Positions 8,934 to 17,003 of a DNA stretch of 64,000 nucleotides are shown here, piece after piece (within the stretch, counting starts at the first letter, position 1; the number at the start of each line of letters is the position of its first letter). The translations under genes were made by a program, and so were the position numbers. The stretch is from Pedobacter sp. N36a (GTDB lineage Bacteria > Bacteroidota > Bacteroidia > Sphingobacteriales > Sphingobacteriaceae): positions 368,817 to 432,816 of the forward strand of contig NZ_JACSZW010000006.1 of the NCBI RefSeq assembly GCF_014472395.1, read 5' to 3'. The notes under the pieces are model-generated. The model was given only the letters and a program-made list of their open reading frames with translations, was not told where the DNA came from and made no database searches.

Positions 8934-11900
8934 ATGAAAAATATTGATAGGGCACAACCTGCCTTACCTGGCCCTGGACTGTGGTCAGGATTAGTCTTTT
9001 ACCTGCTGCTGACTTTGTTCTTTTCTCTGAACACTCTTGCACAGGAAACCAAACCACTGATCAACTCTACCTTAAAAGGAACCATTTCTGATGCCAGTAC
9101 CGGCGAAAAATTAATAGGTGCCTCCATTCTCATTCAAGGAACTACACATACGGCCTCATCGGATCGGGATGGCGGATTCAACTTCGTGACCGGCCAAAAA
9201 TTCCCTTATACTTTGATCGTTAAATACATCGGCTACAAGACCAAAACATTGGTCGTGGATGGGAGTCCTGTCGATGTGAAACTAGATCCCGAAGCCAGTC
9301 AGCTTCAGGATCTAATTGTAGTAGGATATGGTGCACAAGATCGTAAAACCCTGACCAGCTCAGTAGCCACCATTTCCGGAAAGCAGATCGAAGATATTCC
9401 AGTGGCAGGAGTAGATCAAATGCTGCAAGGGCAGGCTTCAGGTGTATTGGTTTCCTCAAATACCTCGGTTCCCGGATCTGGAATTTTTATCCGCGTCAGG
9501 GGATCGTCGTCCATCAATGCGAGTAATGACCCTTTATATGTTGTAGATGGGGTATTTCTCAACAATAGAACATTGCAGAGTATTTCTACCGGCGGACAGC
9601 AGACTTCGCCCATCGCCGATTTAAACCCAGGTGATATTGAATCCATCGAAATCCTTAAAGATGCCAATGCCACTGCAATATATGGTTCCAGAGGTGCCAA
9701 TGGCGTAGTGCTGATCAGTACCAAACGCGGAAAACTAAACCGCAAAGCGAAAGTAGATATCGGTTATTATAGAGGCGTTTCAAAAGCCATTAAATTTTGG
9801 CCAACCATCACTGGGCAGGGCGAAGGGATTTTACAGAATGAAACCTTTTTAAATGATGGCGGTGCTTATGATAAACGCCCTTTCAGGCCAAAATCAGAAG
9901 GTGGACTTGGCCTGCCAGAAGAACAGCCTACCATCGATCGGGTAGGCCTGATCTTTCAAAATGCGCCAACCGAAAATGTGGACCTTACTGTAGCAGGCGG
10001 TGATGCAAAAACAACCTATTACTTCGGTGGAAATTATTATAATCAGGATGCCATTGTAAAACCGGACCGTTTCAGACGGGCAAGTGTTCGGGTCAACTTA
10101 GGTCAGCAGTTTAACGAAAAAACAAAAACGGGTATTTCTGTAAATCTGGTGAACACTTCCAGACACATGACGCCCAATAATAATGTACCCAACGGGACGG
10201 TGAACGGCGCTTTATATACTCCTGTCTATTTGTCTTTATTTAATGAAGATGGCAGTTATGCTAGACCTTCTCTTTTTGAAAATCCAGTTGCTGCAATTAA
10301 GGAAACCGTGTTTAAAGATGTAGGAACGCGGATCACCGGGAATGTTTTTACTGAGTATAAAATCCTGGAAGGACTGAAATTCAGAACGAGCTGGAGTGTA
10401 GATTTCAACGAGAGTAAAGCCGACAATTATTTCAACTCCAAGCTGCAGTTAGGTCAGGCACCGATCAATGGAATTGGTACTTCAGCCCTGAACAGAAACG
10501 TGACTCTGATCAATGAGCAATTGATCAGTTACGATAAAGTATGGGATAATGTGCACCAATTTAACCTGACCTTAGGAAACACCTTACAAAAAGAGACTTT
10601 TGAAACCACGAGCGTTACTGGGATAGGCTATCCTACTGACGAGTTTACTCTAGTAGCTTCCTCTGCCAGTCAGACTGGTACCTCCCGCCAATCCCAGGCC
10701 GGACTGGTCTCCTTTTTCGGAAGAGCCAGCTATGGTTACAACCTTAAATATATGATTGATGCCAGTATCCGTGCAGATGCTTCCTCCAGATTTGGAAAAG
10801 ACAATCGATGGGGATATTTTCCGGCTGCGGGCCTAGCCTGGCGTGCCAGTGAAGAAGATTTCATCAAAGAACTGAACCTGTTTTCTGAGTTGAAATTCAA
10901 TACCAGTTATGGCCTCACTGGAAATCAGAACGGCATCCCGGATTTTGCAGCATTGGGCTTATGGAATGGTGGAAATAACTACCTGAGTACTTCCGGAATC
11001 GTCCCTTTTCAATTGGTCAATCCAAACCTGAAATGGGAAACCACCACACAGTTTAATGCAGGGCTGAATATGGGTTTCCTAAAAGACCGACTCCACCTGG
11101 AATTTAACTATTATAACAAAAACACCACCAACCTACTGCTGCAGCAGCCGATTTCTCAAAAACTCGGCTTCGCCTCCATCTTCTCCAATTCCGGAGAAAT
11201 CAGCAATAAAGGATTTGAGTTTTCTTTAAATGCACAGTTAGTTGCCCGTAAATTATTCAGCTGGAATACCCGATTCAACATCTCTACCAATAAAAATAAG
11301 ATTGAGAAGTTAAATACGCCAATCCTGGACAACAGGACGATCATGCAGCAGGGGAGTCCGCTTTATTCCTTCTATGCACACAAACAGCTGGGCGTAAATC
11401 CTGCTAATGGAGATGTGATTTTTCAAGATGTAAATGGAGATGGCCTGCTTTCAGATGCGGATCTGCAAATCGTAGGAAATGCATGGCCTGATTTCTTCGG
11501 TGGCTTCGGGAACGAATTTACCTATGGTGATTTCGATCTGAATGTATTCTTTAACTATTCTATCGGCAATAAAATATGGAACAATACCCGCTATAGAATG
11601 GGACATGGAGGTTCCAGAAATGGTGTTTTTGCACAGCTGGATGAACAATTACAGCGCTGGCAGCAAGCAGGTGACATCACCGAAGTTCCACGTATGACCG
11701 CCAAAGGGAATAACGCGAGTATCATTTCAGATCGTTTTCTGGAGGATGGTTCCTATGCCAGATTGAAAACCCTTTCCATCGGCTATAAATTGCCTAAAGT
11801 TTTCCTGGCCAAATACCACATCAGTAATGTGCGGCTGTATGTTGCCGCAACCAACTTGATCACCATCACCAGATACAAAGGTGTGGATCCAGAGGTAAAT

Positions 11901-11993
11901 ACCATGGGCGACAATCAAAATGTAATGGGCTATGATCAGGCCATTGCTTCACAACCGAGAACCTTTCAGGCCGGTTTTAACCTTTCTTTTTAA
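8934..11993 (+). CDS. SusC/RagA-family TonB-linked outer-membrane transporter
   Basis: The protein is 1019 aa. After a signal segment (about residues 17-37) come a carboxypeptidase-D-like regulatory domain (GTISDASTGEKLIGASILIQG, about 49-130) and a plug domain. The plug holds the SusC signatures GYGAQDRKTLTSSV, SINASNDPLYVVDG and ILKDANATAIYGSRGANGVV. The rest is beta-barrel ending in FNLSF. DVNGDGLLSDADL, usual in the SusC barrel, is present. It imports a substrate delivered by the SusD-like lipoprotein encoded 18 bp downstream. The PstS-like third gene hints at a phosphate-containing ligand, but the ligand cannot be read here. Confidence 0.95.
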   Translation: MKNIDRAQPALPGPGLWSGLVFYLLLTLFFSLNTLAQETKPLINSTLKGTISDASTGEKLIGASILIQGTTHTASSDRDGGFNFVTGQKFPYTLIVKYIGYKTKTLVVDGSPVDVKLDPEASQLQDLIVVGYGAQDRKTLTSSVATISGKQIEDIPVAGVDQMLQGQASGVLVSSNTSVPGSGIFIRVRGSSSINASNDPLYVVDGVFLNNRTLQSISTGGQQTSPIADLNPGDIESIEILKDANATAIYGSRGANGVVLISTKRGKLNRKAKVDIGYYRGVSKAIKFWPTITGQGEGILQNETFLNDGGAYDKRPFRPKSEGGLGLPEEQPTIDRVGLIFQNAPTENVDLTVAGGDAKTTYYFGGNYYNQDAIVKPDRFRRASVRVNLGQQFNEKTKTGISVNLVNTSRHMTPNNNVPNGTVNGALYTPVYLSLFNEDGSYARPSLFENPVAAIKETVFKDVGTRITGNVFTEYKILEGLKFRTSWSVDFNESKADNYFNSKLQLGQAPINGIGTSALNRNVTLINEQLISYDKVWDNVHQFNLTLGNTLQKETFETTSVTGIGYPTDEFTLVASSASQTGTSRQSQAGLVSFFGRASYGYNLKYMIDASIRADASSRFGKDNRWGYFPAAGLAWRASEEDFIKELNLFSELKFNTSYGLTGNQNGIPDFAALGLWNGGNNYLSTSGIVPFQLVNPNLKWETTTQFNAGLNMGFLKDRLHLEFNYYNKNTTNLLLQQPISQKLGFASIFSNSGEISNKGFEFSLNAQLVARKLFSWNTRFNISTNKNKIEKLNTPILDNRTIMQQGSPLYSFYAHKQLGVNPANGDVIFQDVNGDGLLSDADLQIVGNAWPDFFGGFGNEFTYGDFDLNVFFNYSIGNKIWNNTRYRMGHGGSRNGVFAQLDEQLQRWQQAGDITEVPRMTAKGNNASIISDRFLEDGSYARLKTLSIGYKLPKVFLAKYHISNVRLYVAATNLITITRYKGVDPEVNTMGDNQNVMGYDQAIASQPRTFQAGFNLSF

Positions 11994-12011
11994 TGTTAAA
12001 ATATGTAGATC

Positions 12012-13397
12012 ATGAACTTTAAATACCACTCAAAATATCAACTGGTCCTGCTGATTCCGCTATTGTTTTCGCTGAATGCCTGCAAGGATTTACTAAACCC
12101 AAAACCGTTGCTGTACGTATCAGAAGACAACAGCATTGTGAATAAGAAAAGTGCAGATGCTGCGCTAATCGGTACCTATAGTGCCTTAAGTCAGAACAGT
12201 TACCAGGGCAATACCTTCCGGTATATTGTCAATCTTTCCGATGATAATTTACGCTGGGTAGGCAACTCACCCTCCAACCGGGAATTTGATGTGCATGATG
12301 TTTTTGCGACCAATACTTCGGTGAGTGCGTTATGGGGTGCTTTATACAGTACCATTAACAGCAGCAACAACATCATCCAATCCGTTCCAAAAGTAAACGA
12401 CCAGACTTACCTGCAAACTGATAGAAATACGGCAATTGGTGAGGCTTATTTTATTCGTGCATTGGCGTATTTCGATCTGGTGCGTCTTTGGGGAAATGTG
12501 CCGATCATTACAGAAAGTACACGCAATCCAAGCAGCGGAGATGGGATTGGCAACAGCACGCCCGCTCAGGTATATAAACAAGTTGGGGAAGATCTGGAAG
12601 CGGCCCAAAACATGTTGCCGGCAAATCCGGCTGCCGGCAATCGCAACCGTGCCTCTATTTATGCGGTGTACGCCTTAAAATCACGGTTGTTTTTGTATTT
12701 AGGACAATGGCAGCAAGCTATTGATTATGCCGATTTGGTGATCAAAGAAACCGCGAAATTCAGTCTGGTACCTAGTTATTCCGCATTCTTTAATGCTAAA
12801 AATACAACGGAATCCATTTTTGAAATTGATTATACGATCAATAATAAAAACTCATGGGCGGGAAACTGGTTCGCCAGCAACCTGACCGGCGGGACGCGGG
12901 AACTCTTGCCAACAGATGAATTTATTGCTTTAGCAAGAGGCCCTTATGGCGGAGATCGCAAATCTTTATTACTGGACATCAATACACCTCCTAAAGGAAT
13001 CATCACCTATGGAAATATGAATTTTAAAATATCTACCGGCGAAAACCAGGTTTATGCATTGCGGATTGCAGAACTATACCTGATCCGTGCGGAAGCCAGA
13101 GCGGAATTAAATAGAACGGCAGAAGCGGTGGCGGACATCCGCACCATCCGCTTGCGCGCAAAAGCAGCAGATGAAGATTTAAATGGCCTGACCAACAAAA
13201 ACCTCATCATTGCGAAAGTTTTACAGGAACGCAGACTGGAGCTGGCTTATGAAAGTCACCGATGGTTTGACCTGATTCGCAGAGGCCTCGCACAACAGGT
13301 GCTGGGCATCAGCGATCCCAATAAATTGCTGTACCCGATTCCCCGTCAGGAGCTATTAGTCGACAAAGCGCTTAAACAAAATCCAGGTTATAATTAA
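12012..13397 (+). CDS. RagB/SusD-family nutrient-binding outer-membrane lipoprotein
   Basis: The protein is 461 aa. The lipoprotein signal is LVLLIPLLFSLNACKDLLNP. SusD-family landmarks are IGEAYFIRALAYFDLVRLWGNVPI (TPR-like helices), YALKSRLFLYLGQWQQAIDYAD, and the C-terminal RIAELYLIRAEARAELN followed by LQERRLELAYESHRWFDLIRRG. It forms the surface lid over the SusC-like channel encoded upstream. Its gene follows susC by 18 bp and precedes the PstS-like gene by 24 bp in what looks like a three-gene operon. Confidence 0.95.
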   Translation: MNFKYHSKYQLVLLIPLLFSLNACKDLLNPKPLLYVSEDNSIVNKKSADAALIGTYSALSQNSYQGNTFRYIVNLSDDNLRWVGNSPSNREFDVHDVFATNTSVSALWGALYSTINSSNNIIQSVPKVNDQTYLQTDRNTAIGEAYFIRALAYFDLVRLWGNVPIITESTRNPSSGDGIGNSTPAQVYKQVGEDLEAAQNMLPANPAAGNRNRASIYAVYALKSRLFLYLGQWQQAIDYADLVIKETAKFSLVPSYSAFFNAKNTTESIFEIDYTINNKNSWAGNWFASNLTGGTRELLPTDEFIALARGPYGGDRKSLLLDINTPPKGIITYGNMNFKISTGENQVYALRIAELYLIRAEARAELNRTAEAVADIRTIRLRAKAADEDLNGLTNKNLIIAKVLQERRLELAYESHRWFDLIRRGLAQQVLGISDPNKLLYPIPRQELLVDKALKQNPGYN

Positions 13398-13421
13398 TTA
13401 TTCAATTCTAAAAAATGTATT

Positions 13422-14324
13422 ATGAAATCAATCACATTAAATTTAAGAAAAATAGCCTTTACAACCTTGGCTATGGCTTCTATTGTTCCCTCAAGCGCTT
13501 CTGCTAAAGGACCGGATGAAGGGAAAAAGCTGGAAGGCACCATCAACATTACTGGAACACGATTCCTATTTCCATTAATTGAAAAATGGGGAGCAGAGTT
13601 TTCAAAATTGCACCCAGGTTTGAAGTTTGTGGTAAAACAAGGAGTAGCGAATCCAGATATCAATGCCTCAGCGGCGCCATTAAAAGAAAAAGATCCCGCT
13701 AAAGGGAATTATACGATTGTAAGCCGCTTTGCAATCGTTCCAATTGTAAATATTAAAAATCCTGGTTTAGAAAAACTACAAAAAAGCGGCTTTAAGGCCA
13801 AGGATTTTGAATCCATTTATTTCAGCAACAATACCAGTAAGGATAAGTTTGCGGCATTTGGAGATCAGCCGGTGTCATTTAAGGTGTATAGCCGCAGTGC
13901 CTGTACTTCCGCCACATTTTCAAGTGTGCTGGGAGAGGAGCTGAAAGATTTGACAAATGCAGGCGGTAAAAAGATTGCGGATGACCATGTTTTACTGCAA
14001 ACGGTAGTGGATGATCCACTGGGTGTGGCTTATAATGACCTTGGCATCGTGTATGACCTGAAAACAAGAAAACCAAAGCCTGGGATTGCCGTGGTCCCTA
14101 CAGATTTGAATGGGGATGGCTTGATCAATAAGGACGAAAGTTTCTATGCGGACCTTGATCAGCTAATCCATTCTTTAGAATCTATTTCTACCAATCTACC
14201 ACCTAAAGGTGATTTTAGGTTAATCTATAAAGATAATCGCCCTGAAGTGACTGCTTTTGTGAAATGGATATTGACTGATGGACAGCAATATGTGCATGAA
14301 TACGGCTTTTTAAACAAAAAATAA
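13422..14324 (+). CDS. PstS-like periplasmic substrate-binding protein
   Basis: The protein is 300 aa with a signal peptide ending ASA. GTINITGTRFLFPLIEKWGAEF corresponds to the opening strand and helix of PstS-type phosphate-binding proteins. SRSACTSATFSSVLG lies where PstS proteins carry the anion-binding SGSGT-type loop. DLNGDGLINKDE at about residue 226 is a typical Ca-binding EF-hand/dockerin-like loop inserted before the last helices. The gene is third in the SusC/SusD operon and has no Pst ABC permease or ATPase nearby. It may bind phosphate or another oxyanion released from an imported substrate. That role is inference. Confidence 0.75.
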   Translation: MKSITLNLRKIAFTTLAMASIVPSSASAKGPDEGKKLEGTINITGTRFLFPLIEKWGAEFSKLHPGLKFVVKQGVANPDINASAAPLKEKDPAKGNYTIVSRFAIVPIVNIKNPGLEKLQKSGFKAKDFESIYFSNNTSKDKFAAFGDQPVSFKVYSRSACTSATFSSVLGEELKDLTNAGGKKIADDHVLLQTVVDDPLGVAYNDLGIVYDLKTRKPKPGIAVVPTDLNGDGLINKDESFYADLDQLIHSLESISTNLPPKGDFRLIYKDNRPEVTAFVKWILTDGQQYVHEYGFLNKK

Positions 14325-14334
14325 CCCAAATAAA

Positions 14335-14367
14335 AAACGCCTTCAAATCACAAATTTGAAGGCGTTT
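14335..14367. terminator. Terminator between the SusC operon and the second serine hydrolase
   Basis: A perfect 14-bp stem (AAACGCCTTCAAAT / ATTTGAAGGCGTTT) closes a 5-nt loop and has A/T-rich flanks on both sides. It separates two convergent transcripts. Confidence 0.9.
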
Positions 14368-14389
14368 AAATGATCAATGGATACTAGCT

Positions 14390-15778
14390 TTAACCAGCTG
14401 TTTTTAAACATTTGATCACATTTTCTCCATCTTTAATGGAAACTGAGTTGATACTTCCGTCTTTGTTTTTTGTGAAAAATACTGTAGGATCTAAGTCCAT
14501 AAGGAAGAACTTACCCTCAGTTTGTGGAAGCAAATTTAATAAGGGAATCCCTGCCATCCTTAATACCAATCCACTGTTTGTTAAAGTAACGCTTACATCC
14601 ACACCATCCTCTCTTTTATATTTCCCTACATACGTTTTTAAAATGCTGTCTGGTAGCTTTATGGTTGGAGGTATTTCGTTTAGTTTTGTACTTTTATAAG
14701 CCTTGTGAATAATCTGTGTACCTTCAGGGAAGGCGGCTCTGACGACGTTATTACACATCATTAATCCATTATCAGCATTAGTTAATACGATGATTCCTCG
14801 CTTTGATTTTGGCAGTAATACCATGATTGCCGCAACACCTTGATCGTTTCCGGCATGTTGTAATGCATATTCATGGTTTGGAAGGCCGTTGATGATACGC
14901 CATCCTAAACCTTGCTGAAGATTTGGGCTAATGACAGCCTGTGTTTTTATCATTTCCCGGCTGAGCTTTTTCGAAATCAGATCGCCTTTTATTACCGCTA
15001 TTGCAAATTTGGAAAGATCGTCAATGGTTGTGGTTAAACCTGCTGCAGCACTGGCTCTAATTGAATAGTCGGTTCTGGTGATTTCTTTGCCATCTGCATC
15101 ATACATTCTGCTGTGTCTGTCAAAATTTGTTTTACCATCCCATGCATGATGAGTGTCCTTTAGCTGTAAAGGCTTGAAAAGAATGGAATCGGAAAGCTGT
15201 GCTAAAGAGCGGTTGAATTTCTTCTCAATCGCAGATTTGAGGTATTCCATTCCCTCTCCGGAATAATTGAATTTTGTACCTGGCTCAAAGTTAAAAGTTA
15301 ATTTCCCTGTTAAATCCATCCAGCGCCAATTGTCAAAACCAGATTGCTGACTGAGTACATGGCGAGTGCTGAGAACTTTGGAATAAGGGTTTGAAGCTAC
15401 TTCCGGATCTATATAATAATTGGCAAGCGGTTCATCCAAATCCCATTTTCCATCTTGAACCAATTGAAGTACCATCGTGGAAAATACGACTTTTGTCAGG
15501 GATGCAACTTCGAAAATCATGTTTTTAGGAGCTGGAGCTCCATTATTCAGACTTCCATATACCTTGGATTTTATTAGTTTATTATTTTCTATGATGCCAA
15601 TGGCCACATTTGGGATGTTTAAATCCTTTTGCCATTGTATGATTTTGCGGTCTAGCATATTCAGGTCAGATGAACCGTGCTTCATTTGACCTGATTTTGA
15701 TTGCTGAGAAAGACTAGTATTGGGGTTTAACGTAAGAAAACAGGAGGTTAATAAAACATAACCAATAATTTTGTTCAT
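14390..15778 (-). CDS. Beta-lactamase-fold serine hydrolase
   Basis: The protein is 462 aa with a signal peptide (YVLLTSCFLTLNPNTSLS). The beta-lactamase-like domain shows EVASLTKVVF (SxxK), YSGEGMEYL (YxN-type) and QHAGNDQG (third box). It continues normally with AAIMVLLPKSKRGIIVLTNADNG. A roughly 100-residue C-terminal beta-rich domain (DSILKTYVGKYKREDG onward) resembles the DUF3471-like tail common in this group. It is probably a periplasmic D-amino-acid peptidase or esterase. The start codon overlaps the stop of the 98-aa gene upstream by one base, so the two are coupled. Confidence 0.9.
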   Translation of the reverse strand: MNKIIGYVLLTSCFLTLNPNTSLSQQSKSGQMKHGSSDLNMLDRKIIQWQKDLNIPNVAIGIIENNKLIKSKVYGSLNNGAPAPKNMIFEVASLTKVVFSTMVLQLVQDGKWDLDEPLANYYIDPEVASNPYSKVLSTRHVLSQQSGFDNWRWMDLTGKLTFNFEPGTKFNYSGEGMEYLKSAIEKKFNRSLAQLSDSILFKPLQLKDTHHAWDGKTNFDRHSRMYDADGKEITRTDYSIRASAAAGLTTTIDDLSKFAIAVIKGDLISKKLSREMIKTQAVISPNLQQGLGWRIINGLPNHEYALQHAGNDQGVAAIMVLLPKSKRGIIVLTNADNGLMMCNNVVRAAFPEGTQIIHKAYKSTKLNEIPPTIKLPDSILKTYVGKYKREDGVDVSVTLTNSGLVLRMAGIPLLNLLPQTEGKFFLMDLDPTVFFTKNKDGSINSVSIKDGENVIKCLKTAG

Positions 15779-16074
15779 TAAACGGACTTCCAGATTTTAA
15801 AAGTATTCTGCTGATTTCCATTCGTCTGGATCACCAGGCATAAGTGTTCTTCTCGTTGAGGGAAATATTTGTCAATGATCAATTGTGTCTGTTGGATCAA
15901 TTGTCCAAGGTGCTGTTCAAAATCTATGTTTTTAACGTTTAAGATAACCTGGTTCATTCTAGATGAAATGGTGCATTCGAAGGTAAACTCTCTTTTTAGT
16001 GCTCTTACTACTTTTGACCTCAGTTTTTTCATTGAATTCTGATTTAGGGCGTCATTGAATAGGGTTTTTCCCAT
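15778..16074 (-). CDS. Small protein of unknown function, coupled to the serine hydrolase
   Basis: The protein is 98 aa, with no signal peptide and no membrane span. It has a basic helical N-terminal third (MKKLRSKVVRALKREF), then alternating hydrophobic strand-like stretches and a central helix (LGQLIQQTQLIIDKYF). I do not recognise the family. Its stop and the serine hydrolase start share one base (TAATG), which argues that it is a real translated gene in the same operon. An alternative start is Met15. Confidence 0.6.
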   Translation of the reverse strand: MGKTLFNDALNQNSMKKLRSKVVRALKREFTFECTISSRMNQVILNVKNIDFEQHLGQLIQQTQLIIDKYFPQREEHLCLVIQTNGNQQNTFKIWKSV

Positions 16075-16262
16075 TTGTTATTTCAGCTTTAAACGCTGGC
16101 AGCTTTTATAAATTGTACCGGGAAATGTCATTATTTTATTTCCAGGAAATAATTGACTACTTTCTAAAAATAGCAAAAACTAGATCAGTACCTGCATTTT
16201 TGAAGGGATTTTATTGTAACAAATTTGGGGTGATCAGCTTAATTTTCAATGAGTTTCTATAC

Positions 16263-16297
16263 TAAAAAAAGCCCCCAGACTTAAAAACCTAGGGGCT
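16263..16297 (-). terminator. Terminator of the 16317-16892 gene
   Basis: Read leftward, the stem GGGGCT pairs with AGCCCC (with an internal mismatch further up the stem) and is followed by a run of seven T. It lies 20 bp after the stop of the leftward gene. Confidence 0.75.
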
Positions 16298-16316
16298 GAT
16301 TCGGTGACGAAATATC

Positions 16317-16892
16317 TTATTTAAACATTGCGTTAACTGCATTTTGTACTTTCTGCGCGTCATCTTCCACTGTTTTTTTGATGGCAGGATTAAATGAAGC
16401 CGCAAACTCTGGTGTAATAGAGATCAATTCTGGTTCATTTAAGATGGTAAGGTCAAATACATTACTGCCGAACTTAAACGTGCTTTTAACTTTAGTGATG
16501 TCTTTTTCTATGTTTTTTGCAAACTCGTAACTGTTGCTGATCTGGTCAAATGCGTCTTTTGCCGACTGGAATATAATTTGAGTAGCGACATTCAGGTCAT
16601 TGATGATAATGGTAGCTGCTTTTAATTCTGCTTTTAATGCTCCTTTCACACCTTCATCTAAGCTATTCAGCTCAGGTAACAAATCTTCACTGAAGATGAT
16701 GTCCTTTGGATCTTTAATGAAGATAGCCAGTTTTCCGCTCTCGTCTAAATGCTGTTCCAAAAGTATAGGTGCATTACCGTCTTTCAGGTTTGCAACGTTT
16801 GTAGAGGTGTATTCAATTTTGATGTCGCTGATCACATTTTTGATAACGTTTACAACGTGTTCCAATACCGGGTTTGGAGTAATATTGCTCAT
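16317..16892 (-). CDS. Conserved-looking cytoplasmic protein, function unknown
   Basis: I start this at the ATG giving MSNITPNPVLEHVVNV (191 aa). A longer frame would need an upstream TTG that falls inside the putative promoter. The protein has no signal peptide or membrane span and is mostly helical and acidic. It ends in FNPAIKKTVEDDAQKVQNAVNAMFK, and the early stretch VIKNVISDIKIEYTSTNVANL is amphipathic. I do not recognise a family. It is monocistronic, with a promoter-like element upstream and a terminator downstream, which supports a real gene. Confidence 0.7.
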   Translation of the reverse strand: MSNITPNPVLEHVVNVIKNVISDIKIEYTSTNVANLKDGNAPILLEQHLDESGKLAIFIKDPKDIIFSEDLLPELNSLDEGVKGALKAELKAATIIINDLNVATQIIFQSAKDAFDQISNSYEFAKNIEKDITKVKSTFKFGSNVFDLTILNEPELISITPEFAASFNPAIKKTVEDDAQKVQNAVNAMFK

Positions 16893-16910
16893 TCTGTAAT
16901 AATTTTTTTG

Positions 16911-16918
16911 CAAAGGTA
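16911..16918 (-). promoter_or_regulatory. Bacteroidota -7 promoter element
   Basis: On the minus strand this reads TACCTTTG, a perfect TAnnTTTG, 18 bp upstream of the chosen ATG. A TTG upstream exists but at 26-bp spacing, so the -33 element is weak. The position supports the ATG start at 16892. Confidence 0.5.
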
Positions 16919-17003
16919 CGGGATGCTAACTTCGTTCATATGCCCAAAAGGAAAAAAAGAATGAATTTTTAAAGAAGGGCTTCATTATGAGGTGTTTGTG
17001 TTT

